Of a stretch of DNA of 64,000 nt, positions 1 through 9,751 are shown in pieces. This stretch comes from Metabacillus arenae (GTDB lineage Bacteria > Bacillota > Bacilli > Bacillales > Bacillaceae). The position numbers were made by a program, and so were the translations under genes. The first letter of the stretch is position 1. Every line of letters begins with the position of its first letter. Location of the stretch: the NCBI RefSeq assembly GCF_014773385.1, contig NZ_JACXAI010000021.1, positions 45,325 to 109,324 of the forward strand. Direction: 5' to 3'. The notes under the pieces were generated by a model that was not told the DNA's origin, did no database searches, and was given only the letters and a program-made list of their open reading frames with translations.

Positions 1-2
1 AA

Positions 3-2222
3 ACATTGGAGTCAGGCAGTGACTTCCAATGGCGAAAAACAGGGGAACATCACGCGTTTAATCCGAAAACAATTCATACCCTTCAATGGGCATGCCGCAA
101 AGATGACTATGATTTGTTTAAACAATATTCTCAAGCTGCAAATGAAGAGAGAATCGGTTTTTTACGTAACTTATTCTCTTATGATGAATCACGGCCAGCA
201 ATACCAATCTATGAAGTAGAATCCGTTGAATCAATTGTACGCCGTTTTAAAACAGGAGCAATGTCGTTTGGATCTCTAAGTAAAGAAGCTCATGAAACAC
301 TAGCTATTGCAATGAATCGCTTAGGCGGAAAAAGTAACAGCGGTGAGGGCGGAGAAGATTCAGCTCGTTATACGGCAGATGAAAATGGAGATCTTCGCAG
401 AAGTTCCATCAAACAAATAGCGTCAGGTCGTTTTGGAGTGAAAAGCCATTACCTTGTCAATGCCGATGAGCTGCAAATAAAAATGGCTCAAGGAGCGAAA
501 CCTGGCGAAGGCGGACAGCTTCCTGGAAATAAAGTGTATCCTTGGGTTGCTGATGTGCGCGGCTCAACACCTGGTGTTGGTCTTATTTCACCGCCGCCGC
601 ACCATGATATTTATTCAATCGAAGATTTGGCACAGCTAATTCATGATCTGAAAAATGCCAACCGTGATGCAAGAATCAGCGTTAAGCTTGTAGCAAAAGC
701 AGGCGTTGGGACAATTGCTGCTGGTGTTGCTAAAGGTGCAGCAGATGTCATTGTTATCAGCGGCTATGACGGAGGAACAGGTGCGTCTCCAAAAACAAGC
801 ATCAAACATACTGGTCTTCCGTGGGAGCTTGGTTTGGCAGAGGCACACCAAACGCTAATGCTTAACGGCTTACGCGATCGAGTTGTTTTAGAAACAGACG
901 GGAAACTAATGACAGGCCAGGATGTTGTCATGGCAGCACTTTTAGGTGCTGAAGAATATGGGTTTGCTACTGCTCCACTCGTAGTTTTAGGGTGTGTTAT
1001 GATGCGTGCGTGTCATTTAGATACATGTCCGGTTGGAGTAGCAACTCAAAATCCTGAACTTCGTGAAAAGTTTACTGGAGATCCTGATCATATCGTAAAC
1101 TATATGCGCTTTGTTGCTCAAGAAGTGCGTGAGATTATGGCTCAGCTTGGTTTTAAAACAATGGACGAAATGGTGGGCCGTTCAGATGTTCTGAAAGTAA
1201 GTGACCGTGCAAAAGCCCATTGGAAAGCGAAGCATTTAGACTTATCGACTCTTCTTTATCAACCTAAAGGTGTGCGGACTTTTAAAACACCTCAAAATCA
1301 TAAAATTGACGAGTCGCTTGATTTACGTGAAATATTACCGGCTGTGGAATCAGCAATTGAAAAGCAGGTTCCTGTTGAAGTGTCTTTCCCAATTAATAAT
1401 ACCAATCGTGTTGTAGGGACAATTGTCGGTAGTGAGGTATCAAAAAGCTTTGGTGAAAAAGGATTACCTGACGATACAATTACACTTCGCTTTACTGGCT
1501 CTGCCGGACAAAGCTTTGGGGCATTTGTACCAAAAGGGATGTCATTATATTTATCAGGAGATGCCAATGATTATGTAGGTAAAGGATTATCAGGCGGTAA
1601 ATTGGTTGTCTCAGCGCCAAAAGATGCTACCCTTGAATCAGGTGAAAATGTTATTATCGGGAATGTTGCATTTTATGGTGCTACAAACGGTGATGCGTAT
1701 ATTAACGGACGGGCAGGAGAACGTTTTGCCGTTCGTAACAGTGGTGTAAACGTGGTTGTTGAAGGAATCGGCGACCATGGCTGTGAATATATGACAGGCG
1801 GACATGTCGTTATTTTAGGTGAAGTCGGCAAAAACTTTGGTGCAGGTATGTCAGGCGGTATTGCCTATGTATTAGCTGATAACCATGATGAGTTTAAAGC
1901 GTTGTGCAACAAAGAGATGATTGAGTTTGAAACGCTTGAAAATAAACAAGATGCTGGCACACTTAAGAAGATGATTTTCAATCATTTTAATAACACTGGA
2001 AGCTCAAAAGCTGCTTATGTTTTAGAGAACTGGGATGAGGTAGCTGATAAATTTGTTAAAGTTATTCCAAAAGACTATAAGAGAATGCTCGACCGCATTA
2101 AAGACGAAAAAGCAGCTGGCGTAACAGATGAAAAAGCAATTATGAATGCTTTTCAAGCAAGTACAAATAAACAAAAACAAGCACCGGCAAGTGAAAAAAG
2201 TACAGAAGCAGTAGTGTTGTAG
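3..2222 (+). CDS. gltA: glutamate synthase large subunit, 3' part (5' end outside window)
   Basis: This is the C-terminal half of the large (alpha) subunit of NADPH-dependent glutamate synthase, which makes two glutamates from glutamine and 2-oxoglutarate. About 738 residues are visible. The reading frame is open to the left edge, so the N-terminal glutaminase domain lies outside the window, and the first TTG is not a real start. The FMN-binding barrel comes first, with a glycine-rich stretch [12 protein letters not shown]. The 3Fe-4S cluster cysteines follow in the pattern C-x5-C-x4-C ([12 protein letters not shown]). A glycine-repeat beta-helix domain ends the protein. The small-subunit gene follows after 16 bases, so the two form an operon. 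Named as in Bacillus subtilis, where gltA is the large subunit. Confidence 0.96.
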   Translation, partial: TLESGSDFQWRKTGEHHAFNPKTIHTLQWACRKDDYDLFKQYSQAANEERIGFLRNLFSYDESRPAIPIYEVESVESIVRRFKTGAMSFGSLSKEAHETLAIAMNRLGGKSNSGEGGEDSARYTADENGDLRRSSIKQIASGRFGVKSHYLVNADELQIKMAQGAKPGEGGQLPGNKVYPWVADVRGSTPGVGLISPPPHHDIYSIEDLAQLIHDLKNANRDARISVKLVAKAGVGTIAAGVAKGAADVIVISGYDGGTGASPKTSIKHTGLPWELGLAEAHQTLMLNGLRDRVVLETDGKLMTGQDVVMAALLGAEEYGFATAPLVVLGCVMMRACHLDTCPVGVATQNPELREKFTGDPDHIVNYMRFVAQEVREIMAQLGFKTMDEMVGRSDVLKVSDRAKAHWKAKHLDLSTLLYQPKGVRTFKTPQNHKIDESLDLREILPAVESAIEKQVPVEVSFPINNTNRVVGTIVGSEVSKSFGEKGLPDDTITLRFTGSAGQSFGAFVPKGMSLYLSGDANDYVGKGLSGGKLVVSAPKDATLESGENVIIGNVAFYGATNGDAYINGRAGERFAVRNSGVNVVVEGIGDHGCEYMTGGHVVILGEVGKNFGAGMSGGIAYVLADNHDEFKALCNKEMIEFETLENKQDAGTLKKMIFNHFNNTGSSKAAYVLENWDEVADKFVKVIPKDYKRMLDRIKDEKAAGVTDEKAIMNAFQASTNKQKQAPASEKSTEAVVL

Positions 2223-2238
2223 GAAAGGAGAGAGGAAG

Positions 2239-3720
2239 ATGGGAAAAGCAACAGGATTTATAGATTATCCGCGTGAAAAGGGAAAAGAAAGAAATCCTCG
2301 CACACGGATTGCCGACTGGAAAGAATATTCAGCCCCTTTCTCTGATGAAACTTTAAGCAGACAAGGAGCTCGCTGCATGGATTGCGGTACTCCTTTCTGT
2401 CATATGGGCACGGAGTTAAAAGGAGTTACAACCGGATGTCCAATTCACAACTTAATTCCTGAATGGAACGATTTAGTTTATCACGGCAAATGGAAAGAGG
2501 CGCTGGATCGGTTATTAAAAACAAACAATTTTCCTGAGTTCACAGGACGTGTTTGTCCTGCACCATGTGAGGGTTCTTGTACGGTGGCGATTTCTGACCC
2601 GGCTGTTGCTATTAAAAGTATTGAACGTACGATTATTGACAAGGGTTTCGAAAACGGCTGGATTACACCACGCATTCCAGAGAAACGGACTGGAAAGAAA
2701 GTCGCTATTGTCGGTTCAGGTCCTGCAGGCTTAGCGAGTGCTGATCAGCTTAACCAAGCTGGACACTCAGTAACAGTCTATGAGCGTTCAGACCGTGCGG
2801 GAGGATTACTCACATATGGAATCCCGAATATGAAGCTTGAAAAAGAAATTGTTGAACGCAGAATCAATTTGTTAAATCAAGAGGGCATCGAATTTGTTAC
2901 AAACACAGAAATCGGAAAGGATATTACTCCTGAAGAGCTTCAGGAACAATACGACTCTGTCATCCTTTGTACAGGTGCGCAAAAACAAAGGGATTTAGTA
3001 ATAGAAGGCCGCGAAGCAAACGGTGTTCACTTTGCGATGGACTATTTAACAACCTCTACGAAGAGTCTTTTAGATTCAAACTTTGAGGATGGAAAGTATA
3101 TCGACACTGAAGGAAAAGATGTTATTGTGATCGGAGGCGGTGACACAGGTGCTGACTGTGTCGCAACAGCTCTTCGTCAAAACTGCCGTAGTGTCGTGCA
3201 ATTCGGCAAACATCCAATCCTGCCATTGTCAAGAACGTCAGATAATATGTGGCCGGAATTCCCGAATGTTTTCACACTCGAATATGCATATGAAGAGGCG
3301 GAAGCAAAGTTTGGAAAAGATCCGCGTCAGTATTCAATCCAAACGAAAAAGATTGTGTCAGATGAGAATGGTAATGTAAAAGAACTGCATACAATCCAAA
3401 TGGAAAAAGTAAAGAATGAACAGGGCCATTTCGTTTTCAACGAAATAGCAGGAACAGAAAAAGTATGGCCTGCAAACCACGTGTTTATTGCAATTGGTTT
3501 TGAAGGAACGGAGCAACCTCTATTAGAAAAGTTCGGTGTCAAAGCAACAAACCATAAAATCGAAGCCACCTATGGTGAATACAAGACAAATATAGACGGT
3601 GTTTTTGCCGCAGGTGATGCGAGAAGAGGCCAAAGCTTAATCGTTTGGGCAATTAATGAAGGTCGGGAAGCAGCACGTGAAGTAGATCGTTACTTGATGG
3701 GAAGTTCGAATTTACCATAA
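2239..3720 (+). CDS. gltB: glutamate synthase small (beta) subunit
   Basis: This 493-residue flavoprotein passes electrons from NADPH to the large subunit. The N-terminal region carries iron-sulfur cysteines ([12 protein letters not shown], then CPIHN and CPAPCEGSC). An FAD-binding Rossmann motif [11 protein letters not shown] lies near residue 155, and a second nucleotide-binding motif [10 protein letters not shown] lies near residue 295. A C-terminal [11 protein letters not shown] segment is typical of the family. The ATG at 2239 has a strong site (AGGAAAGGAGAGAGG) just upstream, overlapping the end of gltA. The length matches the usual small subunit. A strong terminator follows, closing the operon. 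Confidence 0.97.
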   Translation: MGKATGFIDYPREKGKERNPRTRIADWKEYSAPFSDETLSRQGARCMDCGTPFCHMGTELKGVTTGCPIHNLIPEWNDLVYHGKWKEALDRLLKTNNFPEFTGRVCPAPCEGSCTVAISDPAVAIKSIERTIIDKGFENGWITPRIPEKRTGKKVAIVGSGPAGLASADQLNQAGHSVTVYERSDRAGGLLTYGIPNMKLEKEIVERRINLLNQEGIEFVTNTEIGKDITPEELQEQYDSVILCTGAQKQRDLVIEGREANGVHFAMDYLTTSTKSLLDSNFEDGKYIDTEGKDVIVIGGGDTGADCVATALRQNCRSVVQFGKHPILPLSRTSDNMWPEFPNVFTLEYAYEEAEAKFGKDPRQYSIQTKKIVSDENGNVKELHTIQMEKVKNEQGHFVFNEIAGTEKVWPANHVFIAIGFEGTEQPLLEKFGVKATNHKIEATYGEYKTNIDGVFAAGDARRGQSLIVWAINEGREAAREVDRYLMGSSNLP

Positions 3721-3776
3721 AAAACGGTTATTAAATATTTTAATGTTGCTTAGCTCAGGTTATCATTGACTAAGGT

Positions 3777-3816
3777 AAGGACAGTGGGCATTTGAATCGC
3801 CCACTGTCCTTTTTTT
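3777..3816 (+). terminator. rho-independent terminator of gltAB
   Basis: A 13-bp perfect stem (AAGGACAGTGGGC paired with GCCCACTGTCCTT) with a 9-base loop runs straight into a T-run. It sits about 57 bases after the gltB stop. Confidence 0.95.
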
Positions 3817-3923
3817 GTACAATTTTATCTTTCATATGGATAAAATTTGGGATTTTAATGCCGTAAAACGCAAAACATTGAAATTCTTTATTTTCCTGAC
3901 ATTGCCCTTTAGATAAAAATTGA

Positions 3924-5201
3924 TTAAAACATCGAAGAAAATTGAACCACTGCCAAACCAATAAATAAAAGTATACAAGATCCTAATACAGCATTTGTTA
4001 CCCAGCCATTTTTATAATCAATATCTACCCGTTTTGAATTTAAGAGCCAGATTAAAGTAAAAGCGAGAAACGGCATAAATATGGCTCCAAGGGCTCCATG
4101 GATAATGACAAGACCAACTGGTTTACCAAGGAAGAGCAGCAGCATTGGAGGGAAAGTTAACCAGATTAAATAAAAACGATAGGCTGGATCTTTTTCTGAT
4201 ACAGGTTTGTCAGAAACATTTTCTTTTCTACGCAATGTTCGAACAAAATCGGCAAAAAGATATGGGACACCATTCCAAACGCCAAGCAGTGAAGAAAAAG
4301 CTGCAGACCAAGCTCCAAGCAAAAACATCCATTGTACAATACTGCCAAATTCATCTGCAAGCATGACAGACAGTGTAATTAGCCCTTGTTCGTCTTCAAC
4401 TTTAATTCCTGATCCAAATAAAAATTCAGCCCCAACAATTAATAACGACAGGGTGAAAATAGCAGTCACAATATATGCAACAGAGTTATCCACTCTCATC
4501 ATGGAGATCCAAGATTTCCCTCTCCACTTTTTCTCTTGAAGCCAATAGCCATATGACGCCATCGTAATCGTCCCGCCTACACCGCCAATTAAGCCCAGTA
4601 CTAGTAAGAATGATCCTGATTCTAACCGTGGTACAAGAATCCCGTTTAAAATACTTCCGATATCAGGCAGCAACACGACTGCTGTGCCAACAACTGTCAC
4701 AAACATAATGCCAATCAGGACGAGCATGACACGCTCGAAAATGATGTATTTACCAGTCCATATGAGTGCAAACCCAGCAAGTAAATGAATGATCGCCCAT
4801 GCCCATAACGGCATAATTGGAAACATTGCCGTCATCATCAGAGCACATGTAGAGGCGGCCGCAGCACCATATAAAAATCCCCATATAATCGAATAAATAC
4901 CAAAGTAGCCAGTTGCCCAACGTCCCAAAGAATGCCAACCTTCTAAAATAGTTTTTCCTGTTGCTAAATGCCAGCGTCCAATACCTTCTGTTAAATAAAA
5001 TTTTAATAAAGCCCCTAAAATAATTGCCCAGCCAAGCGTCGTTCCGAATCCCACTCCCGCCACAAGGGCAGCAATTAGATCACCAGTACCAACACCTGTT
5101 GCTGCTGTTACAAAGCCGGGTCCAACATTTTTGAGTTTTTGACCTATAGTTTTTGGGGGCGTTGGAACCGTGATCTGCTCCGGTTTAACTTCTGGAATCA
5201 T
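3924..5201 (-). CDS. NRAMP-superfamily membrane transporter, atypical
   Basis: A 425-residue protein with about eleven hydrophobic segments, read as an NRAMP-type secondary transporter from the start of its membrane domain (NVGPGFVTAATGVGTGD). Canonical metal-carrying NRAMPs have DPGN in the first and MPH in the sixth membrane helix. Here the matching places read TGVGTGD and TMASYGYW, so the classic manganese/iron site is not visible and the substrate is open. The start chosen is the ATG at 5201, which has a very strong site (AGGAGGAGGTA) 6 bases upstream. A longer frame would add 24 residues and lacks a site. The gene stands alone, convergent with gltAB. Confidence 0.8.
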   Translation of the reverse strand: MIPEVKPEQITVPTPPKTIGQKLKNVGPGFVTAATGVGTGDLIAALVAGVGFGTTLGWAIILGALLKFYLTEGIGRWHLATGKTILEGWHSLGRWATGYFGIYSIIWGFLYGAAAASTCALMMTAMFPIMPLWAWAIIHLLAGFALIWTGKYIIFERVMLVLIGIMFVTVVGTAVVLLPDIGSILNGILVPRLESGSFLLVLGLIGGVGGTITMASYGYWLQEKKWRGKSWISMMRVDNSVAYIVTAIFTLSLLIVGAEFLFGSGIKVEDEQGLITLSVMLADEFGSIVQWMFLLGAWSAAFSSLLGVWNGVPYLFADFVRTLRRKENVSDKPVSEKDPAYRFYLIWLTFPPMLLLFLGKPVGLVIIHGALGAIFMPFLAFTLIWLLNSKRVDIDYKNGWVTNAVLGSCILLFIGLAVVQFSSMF

Positions 5202-5418
5202 TGTGATACCTCCTCCTGTATAAAAAGCTACAAAATTAAAATTAATATTTCTGAGTATTGAATCCGCTTCCATTTTGTATCAGCTTGATGGGTTATTTGT
5301 TATAAGTCCAATCATTAGTAGAAGAATAGAATAATTTGCATATGGTTACTGCCTTTTCTCAAGATTTTATCATTTTATACCCCCTCGGATGATTTTACTT
5401 AATTCTAAACTTCATTCA

Positions 5419-5454
5419 GTTGTAATACAACAATCATTTTATTTGTATTACAAC
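5419..5454. promoter_or_regulatory. paired GntR/FadR-type operators
   Basis: GTTGTAATACAA (5419-5430) and TTGTATTACAAC (5443-5454) form a perfect 12-bp inverted repeat. Each arm contains a near-palindrome TTGTAnTACAA that fits the known FadR-subfamily consensus TnGTnnnACnA. They lie in the intergenic region between the divergent transporter and lhgO genes. The GntR/FadR-like regulator encoded just downstream of lhgO is the obvious candidate to bind them (inference). Confidence 0.65.
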
Positions 5455-5549
5455 TTATTTTATTTTTCTTGATTTTCTTGATGTTAGGTCATAGAATTAA
5501 GGTAAATTAGAATAAATTGTTTAAATTAGCATACAAAAACACATTAACT

Positions 5550-5588
5550 TTGTCTATACTTTTTATGATTGCAATATTTGTATTATAA
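5550..5588 (+). promoter_or_regulatory. probable lhgO promoter with a third FadR-type site
   Basis: A weak -35 (TTGTCT, 5550-5555) is followed after about 17 bases by an AT-rich -10 (AATATT or the overlapping TATTTG). The sequence TTGTATTATAA at 5578-5588 differs from the upstream operators TTGTAnTACAA by one base and overlaps or abuts the -10, as expected for a repressor site. The promoter call itself is weak. Confidence 0.45.
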
Positions 5589-5613
5589 ATTATGGAGAAG
5601 GAGATTAAGAGCA

Positions 5614-6831
5614 ATGTATGATTATTTAATAATTGGTGGAGGAATCGTTGGACTGTCGACTGGCTATGCACTTAGTGAGTGTTACCCACATGCAAAAATT
5701 GCTATTATAGAGAAAGAACGTACACTAGCTAACCATCAAACCGGACATAATAGTGGAGTTATTCATTCTGGTATTTATTATAAGCCGGGCAGCTATAAAG
5801 CTAAATTTGCACGTGAGGGAAATGAGGCCATGATAACCTTTTGTAAAAAACATGGGATCAAATATGAGGTGTGTGGAAAGGTAATCGTTGCAACAGATCC
5901 AGAAGAACTGCCATTTATGGATAACTTATATAAACGAGGGTTGCAGAATGGATTGAATGTAGCGAAAATTGGAGTGGAAGAACTAAAAGATGTTGAACCC
6001 CATGTTAGAGGAATTGGTGCCATACGTGTTCCAAGCTGTGGAATTGCCGATTACAAGGGGGTTTCTCAAACCTTTGCCCGTCTTATCCAAGAAAGGGGAG
6101 GAAAAGTGCATCTTGCCACAAAAGTGGAGAAGATTAATGAGAAAAGTGATCGAATTACGATTGAAACAAATCGGGGCACATTTAAATCTCACTTCTTAAT
6201 TAACTGTGCCGGACTACAAAGTGACCGAGTGGCAAAAATGAGCGGCTTGGGCACTGAAGCGAAAATTGTCCCATTCAGAGGGGAGTATTATGAATTAGTG
6301 CCAGATAAAAAACATCTTGTTAAACATCTTATTTATCCTGTACCGAATCCTGACTTCCCTTTCCTTGGTGTTCATTTCACCAGAATGATAAATGGTGAGG
6401 TACATGCAGGACCTAATGCTGTGCTTAGCTTTAAACGAGAAGGCTATAAAAAAACAGATTTTAACTTCAAAGACTTTTTTGAAGTGATGACGTACACAGG
6501 TTTTTGGAAAATGGCAGTTCCAAATATGAAGGAAGGCTTAAACGAAATGTTTCGTTCCTTTAGTAAGCAAGCATTTCTACGCAGTTTGCAAAGGCTTATT
6601 CCAGAATTAACTGAGAACGATATAGTGCCAACACATGCAGGTGTGAGAGCACAAGCTCTTAAGCAGGATGGAAGTATGGTGGACGATTTTTTAATTGATT
6701 CTAATCGACGTTCTATCCATATTTTAAATGCGCCTTCACCTGCGGCAACTGCTTCAATTTCTATTGGCAGGGCTATATGTGAACAGGTTCCGAAACCGCC
6801 TGCTTTAAATGTCTTTCCCAAATATATATGA
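5614..6831 (+). CDS. lhgO: L-2-hydroxyglutarate oxidase (LhgO family)
   Basis: A 405-residue FAD-dependent oxidoreductase of the DAO family. It opens with the dinucleotide-binding motif IIGGGIVGLSTGYAL and continues with the family signature NSGVIHSGIYYKPGS around residue 50. LhgO oxidises L-2-hydroxyglutarate to 2-oxoglutarate, delivering electrons to the membrane quinone pool in characterised bacteria. The start at 5614 (MYDYLIIGGG) has a good site (GGAGAAGGAG). The upstream in-frame extension of 15 residues has none. The stop overlaps the start of a GntR-family regulator by 4 bases (ATGA), so the pair is translationally coupled. Related FAD oxidases act on other 2-hydroxyacids, so the substrate is inferred. 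Confidence 0.87.
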   Translation: MYDYLIIGGGIVGLSTGYALSECYPHAKIAIIEKERTLANHQTGHNSGVIHSGIYYKPGSYKAKFAREGNEAMITFCKKHGIKYEVCGKVIVATDPEELPFMDNLYKRGLQNGLNVAKIGVEELKDVEPHVRGIGAIRVPSCGIADYKGVSQTFARLIQERGGKVHLATKVEKINEKSDRITIETNRGTFKSHFLINCAGLQSDRVAKMSGLGTEAKIVPFRGEYYELVPDKKHLVKHLIYPVPNPDFPFLGVHFTRMINGEVHAGPNAVLSFKREGYKKTDFNFKDFFEVMTYTGFWKMAVPNMKEGLNEMFRSFSKQAFLRSLQRLIPELTENDIVPTHAGVRAQALKQDGSMVDDFLIDSNRRSIHILNAPSPAATASISIGRAICEQVPKPPALNVFPKYI

Positions 6832-7538
6832 AGAAGGAAGATAATAACTTGATGCAAAAGGAGAAAGTATCACAAAAAATATCACGGGAATTACTAGTTA
6901 TGATTGAGAATGGAAAATTTCCGCCAGGCTCAAAACTTCCTACAGAATTGGAATTAGCTGAATTGTTCGGTGTTAGTCGAATGCCTATTCGGGAAGCTTT
7001 AAGTGTATTACGAGCTATGGGTCTCATTTCTTCTCAGCAAGGTGGAGGAAGTTATGTTGAAGAAATTATCCCAAGTTCACTAAGTCAGCATTTTCACATT
7101 CAAAAAGCAGAGGGGGAGAGCATCCAACACCTATTTGAAATGCGAAAAATATTAGAACCAGAGGCGGCTTTTTTAGCTGCATCCAGGAGAACAGCCAATG
7201 AATTAGAAAGAATGCGAGAAGTATTAAAGTGGATGGAAGAAGATTTTATTGTTAAAGAAAAGACTGGCAGAGAAGCTGATTTTGAATTCCATCGAACAAT
7301 TATTCAAGCTACCCACAATTCAGTAATGATTCTTATGCTGGAAAACCTGTCTACTCTTTACAATAAAGTATTAGAGATTACCCTTAAGCAAAATGTTGGA
7401 CTTGCAAGAAAAAGAGAAATTGTCTATAAAGAACACGAAAATATTTTTTTAGCGATCGAAGCAGAAGAGCCGGAACTAGCGAAGGTGCAGTCAATCATTC
7501 ACTTGAAAAACGTAGAAAGGAAACTTCAATTATTATAA
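6828..7538 (+). CDS. GntR/FadR-family transcriptional regulator
   Basis: A 236-residue regulator. An N-terminal winged helix-turn-helix (ELELAELFGVSRMPIREALSV) is followed by an alpha-helical FCD-type ligand domain with FEMRKILEPEAA and FEFHRTI, which match the family's helix motifs and metal/ligand histidine. It overlaps lhgO by 4 bases, so it probably responds to a 2-hydroxyacid and controls lhgO. This arrangement is known for LhgO regulators in other bacteria. Candidate sites are at 5419-5454 and 5578-5588. An internal ATG at 6852 is an alternative start that drops eight residues. Confidence 0.87.
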   Translation: MKKEDNNLMQKEKVSQKISRELLVMIENGKFPPGSKLPTELELAELFGVSRMPIREALSVLRAMGLISSQQGGGSYVEEIIPSSLSQHFHIQKAEGESIQHLFEMRKILEPEAAFLAASRRTANELERMREVLKWMEEDFIVKEKTGREADFEFHRTIIQATHNSVMILMLENLSTLYNKVLEITLKQNVGLARKREIVYKEHENIFLAIEAEEPELAKVQSIIHLKNVERKLQLL

Positions 7539-7610
7539 AATTGGACCAATGGAATAAGGCACAGTGAGATAATGAGCAAGGTTGATTGAAAATTATAAGA
7601 AAATTATGGG

Positions 7611-7639
7611 TTGATTATTGTCTGTGTTCATTATAAAAT
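7611..7639 (+). promoter_or_regulatory. promoter of the leuA T-box leader
   Basis: TTGATT (7611-7616), 17 bases, then TAAAAT (7634-7639). It lies just before the first base-paired element of the T-box leader. Confidence 0.55.
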
Positions 7640-7659
7640 GGAAAAAATCAATTAAATGA

Positions 7660-7904
7660 AAACACAATGAATGGGAGTATTAAGGAGTATTTATTGTTTA
7701 GAGAGCTGTCGGCAGGTGAGAGACAGTCAATAAATCCCCAAACTCGCCCATGAGTGGTAAGGCTGATATGTAGGTCTTAACGGTTGACCACCGTAATCCA
7801 GTTGTTAAGTGGATTCGCCTGAGTTTTATCATGCGAATCAAAAAGAGTGGTACCACGTAGGCAAAGCCTGTCGTCTCTTATGAGATGATAGGCTTTTTTA
7901 TTTT
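7660..7904 (+). ncRNA. T-box leader, leucine-specific, upstream of leuA
   Basis: This untranslated leader has the parts of a T-box riboswitch, which senses uncharged tRNA. The base of stem I pairs ATGGG (near 7673) with CCCAT (7747-7751). Within that loop lie the AGTA S-turn on the 5' side and AACTCG on the 3' side. The specifier triplet reads CTC (7743-7745), a leucine codon. The apical part carries AGAGAGCTG and GAGAGACAG. The T-box itself is AGAGTGGTACCACG at 7844-7857. Its TGGT bulge would pair with an ACCA tRNA end, as in tRNA-Leu. A strong terminator, GCCTGTCGTCTC with its partner and a T-run (7863-7904), ends the leader. Uncharged tRNA-Leu should favour the antiterminator and switch on leuA. 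Confidence 0.93.
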
Positions 7905-7944
7905 AAGCAAAGGAAGTATTATCAGTGAAAGGGTGAACGGCAAA

Positions 7945-9648
7945 GTGAAAAATTTCGACAAGTATTCCAGAAGTTACTTTATGCCACCAGTGAAAAGTTT
8001 GAAGTGGACGGAGAAGGAGTATATTACCGAAGCTCCTTTATGGTGCAGTGTGGATCTTCGAGATGGGAATCAGGCTTTGGTTGTCCCTATGAGTCTGGAA
8101 GAGAAGTTAGAATATTTCCAATTGCTTTTGAAAATAGGGTTCAAGGAAATAGAAGTTGGCTTTCCCGCTGCATCGGAAACAGAATATACTTTTTTGCGTA
8201 CATTGATCGAACAAGATTTGATCCCGGATGATGTAACCATTCAAGTGCTAACCCAGTCAAGGGAACATATTATAAGAAAAACGTTTGAATCGCTTAAAGG
8301 TGTGAATAAAGCAGTAGTGCACCTTTACAATTCAACATCAGTGGCCCAGCGGGAGCAGGTATTCAAGAAATCCAAGAAAGAAATTATCGATATTGCTGTT
8401 ACTGGTGCAAAATTGCTTAAGAAATATGCTGCTGAAACCGAGGGGAACTTCAAATTTCAGTATTCACCAGAGAGCTTTACAGGTACAGAATTGGATTTTG
8501 CCCTTGATATATGCAATCAGGTGATTGATGTATGGAAGCCGACAGCTGATAACAAGATCATCATCAACCTGCCAGCTACGGTATCTCTTTCTATGCCTCA
8601 CGTATATGCAAGCCAGATTGAATACATGAGTGATAATCTGAACTCCAGAGAGAACGTTATCTTATCACTGCATCCACACAATGACAGAGGAAGCGGTATT
8701 GCAGATGCGGAGCTGGGAATGTTAGCCGGAGGGCAAAGAATCGAGGGTACGCTGTTTGGGAATGGGGAAAGAACAGGCAACGTAGATATTGTTACGTTAG
8801 CTCTGAATATGTTTTCGCATGGAGTGGATCCTGAACTCCATTTGGAAAATATCCCTGAAATTGTTGCCATATATGAACGTATCACAAATATGAGGATTAA
8901 TGAGAGACAACCATATGCAGGTAAGCTTGTATTCGCTGCATTTTCAGGCTCACATCAGGATGCAATTGCTAAAGGTATGAAAATAAGAGAAGAAATGGAA
9001 TGTGAGTATTGGACGGTCCCGTATTTATTAATTGATCCAAAGGATATTGGAAGAGAGTATGAAGGAGATGTCATCCGTATTAACAGCCAGTCGGGTAAAG
9101 GGGGGATCGGTTATCTTCTTCAGCAGCAATATGGGCTTGATCTTCCACTTCAAATGCGTGAGAGCTTCGGGTACGCTGTTAAAAATGTATCGGATCGTCT
9201 TCATAAAGAGCTTATGTCTAATGAAATATATGACATTTTCATAAATGAATATGTGAATATAAAAACTCCTGTCGAGTTTATCAATTTCAGATATATTCAA
9301 AATGATGATTACCAAACGATTGTATCCATCCTGATAAATGATGAAGTTCAGGAGATTACAGGCGTGGGGAACGGAAGACTAGACGCCATCAGCAACTCTC
9401 TCCAATCTAAACTGGGGATCCATTATAAAGATTTGGTCTATAAGGAGCATGCTTTAGAAATAGGATCGGGATCAAAAGCTGTATCTTACGTTGGTTTAAC
9501 CGCAGAGGATGGTGCTGTTTATTGGGGTTCTGGGATTGACGTAGATATTATGACCTCTTCTGTAAAAGCTCTGTTTAGTGCAGTTAACAACATGATGACC
9601 TGCGAACGGCTTCCAATTGAAAATGATCTTTCCTTGACAAAAAAATGA
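7945..9648 (+). CDS. leuA: 2-isopropylmalate synthase, long form
   Basis: This enzyme condenses acetyl-CoA with 2-oxoisovalerate, the first committed step of leucine synthesis. The catalytic DRE-TIM barrel is recognisable from DLRDGNQAL near residue 33, HPHNDRG in mid-protein and FGNGERTGN after it. A C-terminal leucine-sensing domain (QEITGVGNGRLDAISNSL) follows. At about 567 residues it is the longer, actinobacterial/yeast-like class, not the roughly 518-residue form of B. subtilis. I chose GTG 7945, which has AAAGGGTGA 8 bases upstream. ATG 7981 is the other possibility, and an in-frame extension to 7885 would run into the terminator. It stands alone, with no leuB, leuC or leuD next to it, and is controlled by the T-box. 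Confidence 0.93.
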   Translation: MKNFDKYSRSYFMPPVKSLKWTEKEYITEAPLWCSVDLRDGNQALVVPMSLEEKLEYFQLLLKIGFKEIEVGFPAASETEYTFLRTLIEQDLIPDDVTIQVLTQSREHIIRKTFESLKGVNKAVVHLYNSTSVAQREQVFKKSKKEIIDIAVTGAKLLKKYAAETEGNFKFQYSPESFTGTELDFALDICNQVIDVWKPTADNKIIINLPATVSLSMPHVYASQIEYMSDNLNSRENVILSLHPHNDRGSGIADAELGMLAGGQRIEGTLFGNGERTGNVDIVTLALNMFSHGVDPELHLENIPEIVAIYERITNMRINERQPYAGKLVFAAFSGSHQDAIAKGMKIREEMECEYWTVPYLLIDPKDIGREYEGDVIRINSQSGKGGIGYLLQQQYGLDLPLQMRESFGYAVKNVSDRLHKELMSNEIYDIFINEYVNIKTPVEFINFRYIQNDDYQTIVSILINDEVQEITGVGNGRLDAISNSLQSKLGIHYKDLVYKEHALEIGSGSKAVSYVGLTAEDGAVYWGSGIDVDIMTSSVKALFSAVNNMMTCERLPIENDLSLTKK

Positions 9649-9677
9649 GCGGCAAATATTGAAGCAAGTGACTAAAA

Positions 9678-9746
9678 CAGCGGGCAGTTCCCTCCTCCTT
9701 TCTTAAAAGCTTCTACTGAAGTCAAAGAGAGGAAATTACTGCCCGT
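9678..9746. terminator. long imperfect hairpin between convergent genes
   Basis: CAGCGGGCAGT at the left pairs with ACTGCCCGTTG at the right, with further imperfect pairing inside (CCCTCCTC against GAGAGG). It lies between the leuA stop and the convergent membrane-protein gene and probably acts as a shared terminator. There is no strong T-run. Confidence 0.5.
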
Positions 9747-9751
9747 TGATT

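Noticed and set aside
636..851. Antisense reading frames inside gltA and other long genes
   Set aside because: They are shadows of strongly coding frames on the other strand and have no ribosome sites.
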